Source: Egibacter rhizosphaerae
GTDB taxonomy: Bacteria > Actinomycetota > Nitriliruptoria > Euzebyales > Egibacteraceae
Length of the DNA stretch: 64,000 bases
Direction: 5' to 3'
NCBI RefSeq assembly: GCF_004322855.1
Contig: NZ_CP036402.1
Location: 124,001-188,000, forward strand
Shown: positions 31,470-40,068 of the stretch, piece by piece
How positions within the stretch are numbered: position 1 is the stretch's first letter
How the letters are laid out: the number at the start of each line of letters is the position of its first letter
Program-made: the position numbers and the translations under genes
Notes under the pieces: model-generated
What the model was told of the DNA's origin: nothing
Databases searched by the model: none
The model's input: the letters and a program-made list of their open reading frames with translations, nothing else

Positions 31470-32876
31470 ATGGCCGACACCTACGACCTGATCGTCCTCG
31501 GCGGCGGAACCGGTGGCTATTCGACCGCCCTGCGCGCCGCACAACTCGGCATGCACGTCGCCCTGGTCGAGAAGGACAAGGTGGGCGGGACCTGCCTGCA
31601 CTGGGGCTGCATCCCCACCAAGGCGTTCCTGCAGGCCGCCGAAGTGGCCGAGCACGCCCAGAAGTCCGACGAGTTCGGGGTGCGGGCCACCTTCGAAGCC
31701 GTGGAGATGGCGGCGGTCCTCGAGTACAAGAAGGGCATCGTCGACGCGAACCACAAGGGCCTGCAGATGACGCTCAAGGCCCGCGGCGTCGAGACGATCG
31801 CCGGCACCGGACACCTCTCCGACCACGCCACGGTCACGGTCCGCACCGACGAGGGCGAGCGCACCCTGCGGGCCAACCGCGGGGTGGTGCTCGCGACCGG
31901 ATCCGTGCCGCGCCAACTGCCGATCGAGGGCGCCGAGACCGACGGCGAGCGGGTGATCGACAGCGATCACGCGCTCTACCTCGACTACGTGCCGAATCGT
32001 CCGGTCATCATCGGCGCTGGCGCGATCGGCGTGGAGTTCGCCTCGGTCTGGAACGCCTTCGGCTCCGAGCAGGTCACGCTGATCGAGGCACTCGACGGTG
32101 TCGTGCCGAACGAGGACGTCGACACCCAGAAGGAGCTCGGCAAGCAGCTGAAGCGCCGCGGCATGACCGCGCACACCGGCGCCAAGGTCAACGCCGTCGA
32201 GAAGGGCCAGGACGGCGTGCGGGTCACGTTCGAGGGGGCGAAGGGCGAGGAGACCGTCGAGGGCGACGTGCTCATGGTCGCGATCGGCCGCCGACCGATC
32301 ACCGAGGGCTTGGGCTACGAGGAGGCGGGGGTCCGCCTCGACCGCGGGTTCGTCCAGATCGATGAGTACGCCCGCACGGGCCCCGAGGGCCTCTACGCGG
32401 TCGGCGACATCCTGCCCCCCTACACCCTGGGGCTCGCGCACTCGTCGTTCCAGGAGGGGTTCCTGGTCGCCGAGCAGGCCGCCGAGCTGCCGGTGGTGCC
32501 CATCGACTACGCCGGCGTCCCGCGCGTCACGTACTCACATCCCGAGGTCGGAAGCGTCGGCTACAACGAGCAGGAACTGACCGAGCGGGGGGTGGCGTTC
32601 GAGAAGACGACCTACCCGTTCAGCCACAACGGTCGCGCGATGATGATGAAGGAGAGCGGGCACGTGAAGGTGCTCGCCGTGAAGGACGGCGGCCGGGTGC
32701 TCGGCGTGCACATCGTCGGGCCCAAGGCCACCGACCTCATCGCCGAGGGACAGCTCATCTACAACTGGGAAGCCTTGCCCACCGAGGTGGGGCAGTTCAT
32801 TCACCCGCACCCGACCCTGTCGGAGGCGGTTGGGGAGGCCCACCTCGCGATCGCCGGCAAGGCCCTGCACGGCTGA
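31470..32876 (+). CDS. lpd: dihydrolipoyl dehydrogenase (E3)
   Basis: FAD enzyme that reoxidises the lipoyl group of 2-oxoacid dehydrogenase complexes and reduces NAD+. The 468-residue protein has GGGTGGYSTALRAAQ (FAD), the redox disulfide Cys42-Cys47 in GGTCLHWGCIPTK, IIGAGAIGVEFASVW (NAD), YAVGDI, and the C-terminal His-Glu pair in HPHPTLSEA. The ATG at 31470 follows GCAGGAG at 5 nt. Sixty nucleotides before the E2 start if the long E2 form is used; E1 is not in this window. Confidence 0.96.
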   Translation: MADTYDLIVLGGGTGGYSTALRAAQLGMHVALVEKDKVGGTCLHWGCIPTKAFLQAAEVAEHAQKSDEFGVRATFEAVEMAAVLEYKKGIVDANHKGLQMTLKARGVETIAGTGHLSDHATVTVRTDEGERTLRANRGVVLATGSVPRQLPIEGAETDGERVIDSDHALYLDYVPNRPVIIGAGAIGVEFASVWNAFGSEQVTLIEALDGVVPNEDVDTQKELGKQLKRRGMTAHTGAKVNAVEKGQDGVRVTFEGAKGEETVEGDVLMVAIGRRPITEGLGYEEAGVRLDRGFVQIDEYARTGPEGLYAVGDILPPYTLGLAHSSFQEGFLVAEQAAELPVVPIDYAGVPRVTYSHPEVGSVGYNEQELTERGVAFEKTTYPFSHNGRAMMMKESGHVKVLAVKDGGRVLGVHIVGPKATDLIAEGQLIYNWEALPTEVGQFIHPHPTLSEAVGEAHLAIAGKALHG

Positions 32877-32935
32877 TCCGCAAGCCGCGAACGGCGGTGA
32901 CGCCACCAACCGGCGAGGCGAAGGAGACCGTGGAC

Positions 32936-34669
32936 GTGGCCGACGGGACGCGACGCAGACCCAACGCCCCACCCGGTGTGCGCGAGCCGCGACGCCGCCG
33001 ACGGGGCGGCTCGCCGGAGGAGCCACGGCGCCGACGTCGCGGCGTCGCCCCGAGCGACGACACGCCCGAACCGCAGCCACCCGACGCAGAGCCCGCGACA
33101 CCGGCCGAGGACGACACGGACGAGCCCGCGCCCGCGGCTCAGCCGCCGCCCGGAGAGGGCGCCGCCGTGGAGCCGTCCGAGCCCGCACCAGCCGAGAGGA
33201 GCACCGCCGTGGCCACCGAAGTCACCCTTCCACAGCTCGGTGAGTCCGTCACCGAGGGCACGATCACGTCCTGGCTCGTGAGCGAGGGCGACCAGGTCGA
33301 GGCCGACCAGCCCCTGTTCGAGCTGAGCTCCGACAAGATCGACACCGAGGTGCCCGCACCCGCCAGCGGCGTCCTCCAGGAGATCAAGGTGGCCGTCGAC
33401 GAGACCGTCGAGGTCGGGACGGTGGTGGCCGTCATCGGCGGCGGCGACGGTGCCGAGGGTGGCGGCGCGACGACGCAGGAGGCCCCCGAGGAGCGGGGCC
33501 CCGCCGAGGAGGCCGAGGAGCGAGGCCCGGCCGAGGAACCGGCCGAGGAACCGGCCACCGAGGAGTCGACCCGCCAGCCCGAGCCGGCCCAGGAGGCCGC
33601 GGCATCCCAGGAGGCCGCGGCCTCCCAGGAGGCTGCGCCCGCGCAGGCGGGGACCTCGACCTCACGGGATGGCGAGGCGGTGACGGACGGCACCCCGATG
33701 TCGCCGATCGTGCGCCGCCTGATCCGCGAGCACGACCTCGACCCCTCACAGATCCCCGCGTCCGGCCAGGGCGGGCGGATCACCCGCGAGGACGTGGAGT
33801 CGGTGATCTCCGGTCAGGCCACCTCGACCGAGCCGGCCCCCAGCCAGCCCGCCCCGAGCGAGCCGGCCCCCGCGGCCCAACCGGCTGCCGCACCCGCCGC
33901 CGAGTCCGCCCAGCCCGCACAACCCGCCGCCGCCCCGACCAGCGGGGAGCGGGAGCGCCTCGAGGACCTGTCCCGCGTGCGGCAGCGGATCGCGGCCAAG
34001 ATGAAGGAGTCGCTGGCCAACACCGCACAGCTCACGACGGTCCAAGAAGCCGACATGACGCGGATCATGAACCTGCGTGAGCAGTACAAGGACACCTTCC
34101 GCGCCCACGAGGGCGTGTCGCTGTCGCCCTTCGTGTTCCTCGCCCGCGCGGCGGTCCTCGCGCTCAAGCGCCACCCGTACATGAACGCCCAGGCCGACTG
34201 GCAGGCCGGCAAGGTCAAGCTGCGGGACTACGTGAACCTGGGTCTCGCGGTGGACACCGAGAAGGGACTGCTCGTCCCCAACGTCAAGGGCGCCGACGAC
34301 CTGACGTTGCCGGCCCTCGCGCGCGCGATCAACACCGCCGCCGACAAGGCCCGTGGCAAGGGCAAGCTCGAGATGCAGGACATCGAGGGCGGCACCTTCA
34401 CGGTGACGAACACCGGCAGCCGCGGCGTGCTGCTCGACACGCCGATCCTGAACTACCCCGAGGTCGGCATCCTCGGCACCGGCGCGATCCAGCAGCGCCC
34501 GGTGGTCGTCCACGACGACGCGGGACCCTCGATCGGGATCCGGCACATGGTGTATCTGTGCCTCACCTACGACCACCAGCTGATCGACGGGGCCGACGCC
34601 GCCCGCTACGTGACCGACGTCAAGGAAGTCGTCGAGACCCACGACTGGGCGGGCGAGATCGGCTACTAG
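32936..34669 (+). CDS. sucB: 2-oxoacid dehydrogenase E2 (dihydrolipoamide acyltransferase)
   Basis: Core E2 that carries and transfers the acyl group. From GTG 32936 (AAGGAG 9 nt upstream) the protein has 577 residues. The first 91 are Arg-rich then Pro/Glu/Asp-rich; one lipoyl domain follows (LPQLGESVTEGTI, lipoyl-lysine in SSDKIDTEVP), then an Ala/Glu/Gln linker with repeats, a peripheral-subunit-binding domain (SPIVRRLIREHDLDPSQIPASGQGGRITREDV) and the catalytic domain ending TYDHQLIDGADAARYV (His/Asp). A second good start is GTG 33209 (GAGAGGAG, 7 nt), which gives 486 residues beginning MATEVTLPQLGESV. The long form is preferred because it closes the gap to lpd. Succinyl or branched-chain specificity is not decided; followed by lipB and lipA. 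Confidence 0.9.
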   Translation: MADGTRRRPNAPPGVREPRRRRRGGSPEEPRRRRRGVAPSDDTPEPQPPDAEPATPAEDDTDEPAPAAQPPPGEGAAVEPSEPAPAERSTAVATEVTLPQLGESVTEGTITSWLVSEGDQVEADQPLFELSSDKIDTEVPAPASGVLQEIKVAVDETVEVGTVVAVIGGGDGAEGGGATTQEAPEERGPAEEAEERGPAEEPAEEPATEESTRQPEPAQEAAASQEAAASQEAAPAQAGTSTSRDGEAVTDGTPMSPIVRRLIREHDLDPSQIPASGQGGRITREDVESVISGQATSTEPAPSQPAPSEPAPAAQPAAAPAAESAQPAQPAAAPTSGERERLEDLSRVRQRIAAKMKESLANTAQLTTVQEADMTRIMNLREQYKDTFRAHEGVSLSPFVFLARAAVLALKRHPYMNAQADWQAGKVKLRDYVNLGLAVDTEKGLLVPNVKGADDLTLPALARAINTAADKARGKGKLEMQDIEGGTFTVTNTGSRGVLLDTPILNYPEVGILGTGAIQQRPVVVHDDAGPSIGIRHMVYLCLTYDHQLIDGADAARYVTDVKEVVETHDWAGEIGY

Positions 34670-34717
34670 TCAGCTGCGCGCCCGGAACCGTCGGTGACGC
34701 CGGACAGGACGACCAGC

Positions 34718-35407
34718 ATGCTCGCGGTCTGGTGCGGAGAGGTGCCCTACGAGGACGCGCTGCGGTGGCAGCGTCAGCTCGTGACGGCACGCGCGGCGGA
34801 CGAGATCGACGACGTGGTGCTCGTGCTCACGCACGACCCCGTCTACACGGCGGGGCGGCGGGCCGATGTCGCCGCCCACGTCCTCGGTCGCCGCAACATC
34901 CGCCTCGTGGAGGTCGAGCGGGGCGGCGACGTCACGTACCACGGCCCGGGGCAGATCGTCTGCTACCCGATCCGCAAGCTCCCGCACGCGAAGGCGGTGC
35001 GCTCGCACGTCGAAGCGCTCGAGCGGGCCTGCGCGGAGACCGCGCGCAGCTACGGCGTGCAGGCTCGGGCGTCGCACGAACTGGACGATGACGCCCCCAT
35101 CGGCGTCTGGGTGGCTCGCGACAAGCTGGCCGCGATCGGCGTCGCCGTCGATGGGCGGGTGACCAGCCACGGACTCGCGCTGAACGTCGACCCGGACCTC
35201 AGCCACTACCTGGGCATCGTCGCGTGCGGGCTCGGTGACCGCGGCGTGACCTCGCTCGTCGCGCAGGGCGTGGACACCCACGTCGACGAGGTCCGCCGAC
35301 GGCTGGTGCCGCGACTCGGCGAGGCCCTCGGCGTGTCGCTCCAGCCGGCTCGACCGAGCGACCTCGGCCTCACGCTCGACCGCGAGCCGGCACACAGCAA
35401 GCCCTGA
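34718..35407 (+). CDS. lipB: octanoyl-[acyl-carrier-protein]:protein N-octanoyltransferase
   Basis: First step of lipoate synthesis: moves octanoate from ACP to the E2 lysine. 229 residues. Motifs are ERGGDVTYHGPGQIV, the lysine in DKLAAIGV, TSHGLALNVDPDL and the catalytic Cys in IVACGLGD. The ATG at 34718 starts MLAVWCGEVPYEDAL; an in-frame GTG at 34694 would add eight residues with no better ribosome site. Located 48 bp after the E2 gene, its substrate protein. Confidence 0.95.
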   Translation: MLAVWCGEVPYEDALRWQRQLVTARAADEIDDVVLVLTHDPVYTAGRRADVAAHVLGRRNIRLVEVERGGDVTYHGPGQIVCYPIRKLPHAKAVRSHVEALERACAETARSYGVQARASHELDDDAPIGVWVARDKLAAIGVAVDGRVTSHGLALNVDPDLSHYLGIVACGLGDRGVTSLVAQGVDTHVDEVRRRLVPRLGEALGVSLQPARPSDLGLTLDREPAHSKP

Positions 35408-35457
35408 GCCCGGCACGTGACGATCGCCCGTTGCCGACCCGCGCCGAATGCCGACCA

Positions 35458-35463
35458 TAGGAT
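35458..35463 (+). promoter_or_regulatory. -10 element TAGGAT of lipA
   Basis: CATAGGATGG, 30 nt before the GTG at 35494; gives lipA a possible promoter of its own inside the lpd-lipA cluster. Confidence 0.4.
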
Positions 35464-35493
35464 GGCCGATCCGACCCGATGGAGGAGTCGCCG

Positions 35494-36456
35494 GTGACCA
35501 CGTCGCTGATCCCCGAGGGCGCCACGCGCCTGACCGTCGTGGGCAAACCACAGATCCCCGAGCGCAAGCCGAAGTGGCTGAAGCGCGACACCCCGCTCGC
35601 GGGGGCGAACTATCGTGAGATCAAGCGAACGATGCGGGATCTCGACCTCCACACGGTCTGCGAGGAGGCGGACTGCCCCAACATCCACGAGTGCTGGGAG
35701 AACCGCGAAGCGACGTTCCTGATCGGTGGCCCCGATTGCACGCGCCGCTGCGGTTTCTGCGAGATCGCGACCGGCAAGCCCAAGGAGTACGACACCGAGG
35801 AGCCGGTGCGGGTCGCCGAGGCCGTCGAGGCGATGGGCCTGCACTTCGCGGTCGTGACCGGCGTCGCCCGCGACGACCTGTCGGACAAGGCCGCGTGGCT
35901 CTACGCCGAGACGTGCCGCCAGATCAAGCAGCGCCTCCCCCACTGCGGGGTCGAGTTGCTCATCGACGACTTCCGCGGCGATCCCGATCTGCTGCAGCTC
36001 GTCCTCGATGCCGAACCCGAGGTCCTCGCGCACAATCTCGAGACCCCCAGGCGCCTGTTCCGCCACGTGCGGCCCGCCTTCGACTACGACGGCAGCCTCG
36101 AGCTCCTGCGTGGCGCGAAGGAACGATCGAACAGCGCGACCAAGTCCAACCTCATGCTCGGCATGGGCGAGACCGAGGAGGAGGTGATCGAGGCGATGCG
36201 CGACCTCGCCGGGGTCGGCTGCGACATCCTCACGGTCAACCAGTACCTGCAGCCAACGCACAAGCACCTCGCCCTGCAGCGCTACGTGACCCCCGAGGAG
36301 TTCGAACGCTACCGCGCGGTCGGCGCCGAGCTGGGTTTCGCCCACGTCGAGTCCGGACCGCTCGTGCGGTCGTCCTACCGAGCGGGCGAGCAGGCCATCA
36401 GCGCGGGCGTGTGGCGCCGTCCGAGCGGCTCGCTCCCCAGCCCGGTCGACGCCTAG
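35494..36456 (+). CDS. lipA: lipoyl synthase
   Basis: Radical-SAM enzyme that inserts two sulfurs into the octanoyl chain. 320 residues from the GTG at 35494, which has GGAGGAG 6 nt upstream; the ATG 15 bp earlier lies next to that site and is less likely. The auxiliary cluster cysteines are C56-x4-C61-x5-C67 (CEEADCPNIHEC) and the radical-SAM cysteines C82-x3-C86-x2-C89 (CTRRCGFC). The C-terminal RSSYRAGEQ is the conserved serine motif that ligates the auxiliary cluster. Works directly after LipB on the E2 protein encoded two genes upstream. Confidence 0.97.
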   Translation: MTTSLIPEGATRLTVVGKPQIPERKPKWLKRDTPLAGANYREIKRTMRDLDLHTVCEEADCPNIHECWENREATFLIGGPDCTRRCGFCEIATGKPKEYDTEEPVRVAEAVEAMGLHFAVVTGVARDDLSDKAAWLYAETCRQIKQRLPHCGVELLIDDFRGDPDLLQLVLDAEPEVLAHNLETPRRLFRHVRPAFDYDGSLELLRGAKERSNSATKSNLMLGMGETEEEVIEAMRDLAGVGCDILTVNQYLQPTHKHLALQRYVTPEEFERYRAVGAELGFAHVESGPLVRSSYRAGEQAISAGVWRRPSGSLPSPVDA

Positions 36457-36523
36457 ACCCACGCACCGCCCCCGACGCCACCGTTTCCGACCACCGGACA
36501 CGGTCGCACGAGGGGCCGCTCGC

Positions 36524-36529
36524 TAGGCT
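36524..36529 (+). promoter_or_regulatory. -10 element TAGGCT of mscS
   Basis: GCTAGGCTGCGCGG, 35 nt before the mscS ATG; closest match to the treZ and clpP elements. Confidence 0.45.
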
Positions 36530-36564
36530 GCGCGGTCGCATCCCACCGACCCGAGGACCGTGTC

Positions 36565-37707
36565 ATGCTCAGCCCAGTGGCAGGGATGGCCGCGAACGCC
36601 CTGCTCGCTACCAGCCCAGGGGAGGCGGCCGCCGAGGCCGGCGGTGCGGTGTACGAGTTCGTGCTCGACCTCACCGACCGCAGCGGCATCGCCCAGCTCG
36701 CGCAAACCATCGTCCCGCCGGCGCTGCGGATCGTGCTGATCCTGGCGATCGCGTACTTCGCCCACCGGGTCGTCCGGCGCTTCATCAAACGCACCACCCG
36801 CCGCATCGCGGCCGGGGACGGGCTCGGCCGGCTCGGCACGCTCCGCAACCGGGCACCGCTTGCGGACACCACGCCGATGGACCTGGGTCGCGCGACCCTG
36901 CGGGCCGAGACGATCGGTGGTGTGCTGCGCAGCCTCGCCGGCGCGGCGATCTGGGCGATCGCGATCTTCATGATCCTTGGGGAGTTCGACATCAACCTCG
37001 GCCCGCTGATCGCGGGCGCCGGCGTGGTCGGCGTCGCCCTCGGCTTCGGCGCCCAGAAGCTCGTGCAGGACTTCCTCGCCGGGACCTTCATGCTGATCGA
37101 GGACCAGTACGGCCTCGGGGACATCGTCGATGCGGGCGAGGCCATCGGGGTGATCGAAGGCATCACGCTGCGCACGACCCGCGTCCGCGACATCCACGGG
37201 ACCGTCTGGCACATCCCGAACGGGACCATCACACGGATCGGGAACATGAGCCAGCAGTGGGCCCAGAGCCTGCTCGACATCGGGGTCGCCTACAACACGG
37301 ACATCCCCAAGGCGATGCACGTGATCAAGGGCGTCGCCGACGAGCTCTGGCGTGACGAGGAGTGGCGCGTGCTCCTCGTCGAGGAGCCCGAGGTCTGGGG
37401 CGTGCAGGACTTCGGGCCCAGCGAGATCCTGATCCGCCTCGTGGTGAAGACGCAGCCCGGCAAGCAGTGGGGCGTCGAACGGGAGATCCGCAAGCGCCTC
37501 AAGGCCACCTTCGACAGCGAGGGCATCGAGATCCCGTTCCCGCAGCGTACGATCTGGACCCGCACCGACGAGGAGCACGTGGGGCCCATCACCCGCCGCG
37601 CCCCGTCGAGTGCAGCGGCCTACCGCAGCTCGCCAACGCCGCAGGACGAGGACGCGATGCTCCCCGACCACGACCAGTCGGCCCACGACCAGTCGGAGTC
37701 AGACTGA
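36565..37707 (+). CDS. mscS: small-conductance mechanosensitive channel family protein
   Basis: A 380-residue membrane channel of the MscS type that releases solutes on hypo-osmotic shock. Three helices lie at about residues 48-70, 120-142 and 148-178. The third has the Gly/Ala-rich pore pattern LIAGAGVVGVALGFGAQKLVQDFLAG, followed by the beta domain (QYGLGDIVDAGEAIGVIEGITLRTTRVRD) and the hydrophilic C-terminal vestibule. The last 50 residues are acidic and disordered. ATG with GAGGAC upstream. Its place between lipA and glnA corresponds to the membrane-protein slot in the mycobacterial lipA-glnA1 interval, though not the same family as far as I can tell. Confidence 0.88.
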   Translation: MLSPVAGMAANALLATSPGEAAAEAGGAVYEFVLDLTDRSGIAQLAQTIVPPALRIVLILAIAYFAHRVVRRFIKRTTRRIAAGDGLGRLGTLRNRAPLADTTPMDLGRATLRAETIGGVLRSLAGAAIWAIAIFMILGEFDINLGPLIAGAGVVGVALGFGAQKLVQDFLAGTFMLIEDQYGLGDIVDAGEAIGVIEGITLRTTRVRDIHGTVWHIPNGTITRIGNMSQQWAQSLLDIGVAYNTDIPKAMHVIKGVADELWRDEEWRVLLVEEPEVWGVQDFGPSEILIRLVVKTQPGKQWGVEREIRKRLKATFDSEGIEIPFPQRTIWTRTDEEHVGPITRRAPSSAAAYRSSPTPQDEDAMLPDHDQSAHDQSESD

Positions 37708-37744
37708 GCATCCGAACGCCCTCCGCGAGCGCTCCGGCACTCCC

Positions 37745-37771
37745 GTAACGGGTCGGAAACAAGGGGGTAAT
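37745..37771 (+). promoter_or_regulatory. GlnR-type operator upstream of glnA
   Basis: GTAAC-N6-GAAAC-N6-GTAAT matches the actinobacterial GlnR consensus gTnAC-n6-GaAAC-n6 at every conserved base and adds a partial third half-site. The box centre is about 47 bp before the start site implied by the -10 at 37793. The same box with the same spacing occurs before amt. Confidence 0.75.
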
Positions 37772-37792
37772 GGCCGCGACAAGCCGGGCCCG

Positions 37793-37798
37793 TAGTCT
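37793..37798 (+). promoter_or_regulatory. -10 element TAGTCT of glnA
   Basis: 21 bp after the GlnR box; no -35 resemblance, as expected of an activator-dependent promoter. Implies a leader of about 80 nt. Confidence 0.5.
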
Positions 37799-37883
37799 CC
37801 GCTTGCGACGGCGGTCAGGTGGTTCGCCCCCTGACCCCAACGGCGGCCCGTGCGGAACGCCAGTGACACGAAAGGAGCGCAAG

Positions 37884-39302
<1,419 letters not shown>

Positions 39303-39329
39303 GGCACCGCGGTAGGACACCGGGACCTG

Positions 39330-39358
39330 GTCGGGGCCGCCCACGGGTGGCCCCCGAC
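39330..39358 (+). terminator. hairpin after glnA
   Basis: Arms GTCGGGGCC and GGCCCCCGAC (one bulged C) enclose a 10-nt loop, 28 bp after the glnA stop. GC-rich hairpin without T-run, consistent with an actinobacterial terminator. Confidence 0.6.
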
Positions 39359-39516
39359 GCGTGTTCACCGGCACACGTGCCCGCCGCCCCCAGGGGTAAC
39401 CCGCGCCGGAGACGGGCATCCTCCGAGGGCGATCGGGGACTCGGCGGATCGGGTCCTGCTCGGTCGCGGGTATCCCCGTCGTGACAGGTGAACGCCTCGT
39501 CCGAAACGAGCCAGGA

Positions 39517-39534
39517 AGGGGGTGAGCCCCCATG
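39517..39534 (+). promoter_or_regulatory. ribosome site inside a hairpin before the small membrane protein
   Basis: The ribosome-binding sequence GGGGGTGA forms the 5' arm of a stem GGGGG-TGAG-CCCCC that ends directly before the ATG at 39532. When folded, the stem would hide the ribosome site. Confidence 0.4.
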
Positions 39535-39957
39535 GACCGCATGAAGCTGCTCGGCGGCGTCGTCGGCGGTCTGACCGGCGGCGTCGTGTTCGGAGTGATC
39601 CTGCAAGCCCGTGGGACCATCGCCACGGTGGGTAACCTCGTCGGCAACGAGGGGGTCGGGGTCGGCTGGCTGACCCTGCTGATCGTCACCGGCGTCCTCG
39701 GCCTCGTGTACGCCGTGACCTTCGGGCGTCTGGAGCACAGCTGGGGGCGCGGAGCGCTCCTCGGGCTCGCACACGGTGTGATCTGGTGGATCCTCGGTGT
39801 GCTGCTCATCCAGCCCGCCATCACCGGGGGCGAGTTCTTCGTCTTCGGTGAGGCGGCGTGGTTCAACCTCCTCGGCTACCTGATCTACGGCGCGATCACC
39901 GGACTGGTGACCAACGCCGCGACCCAGTGGGCCGCCGAGCCCGTGCCCAGTGGCTGA
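39532..39957 (+). CDS. small four-helix membrane protein of unknown function
   Basis: A 141-residue integral membrane protein with four hydrophobic segments (about residues 6-27, 45-67, 77-97 and 108-130) and no recognised motif. Glycine-rich first helix (GGVVGGLTGGVVFG), conserved-looking His in GLAHGVIWWILG. The ATG at 39532 has a purine-rich ribosome site that is base-paired in a short hairpin; a second ATG lies three codons on. It lies alone between the glnA terminator and the convergent ggt gene. No basis for a function. Confidence 0.75.
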   Translation: MDRMKLLGGVVGGLTGGVVFGVILQARGTIATVGNLVGNEGVGVGWLTLLIVTGVLGLVYAVTFGRLEHSWGRGALLGLAHGVIWWILGVLLIQPAITGGEFFVFGEAAWFNLLGYLIYGAITGLVTNAATQWAAEPVPSG

Positions 39958-40068
39958 GGGGCAACCAACCCGCACCAGTGACGTCCCGCGCCCGGCGGAT
40001 TCCGCCGGGCGCGGTCTCGTCGGTGCGGACCGTACCGGCTCGCGGCGGGATCCGGCGTCGCCGAGCGG

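Noticed and set aside
39481-39510. Possible third GlnR box (GTGAC and CGAAAC) before the small membrane protein
   Set aside because: The half-sites are not separated by 6 bp and no second gTnAC half-site is present.
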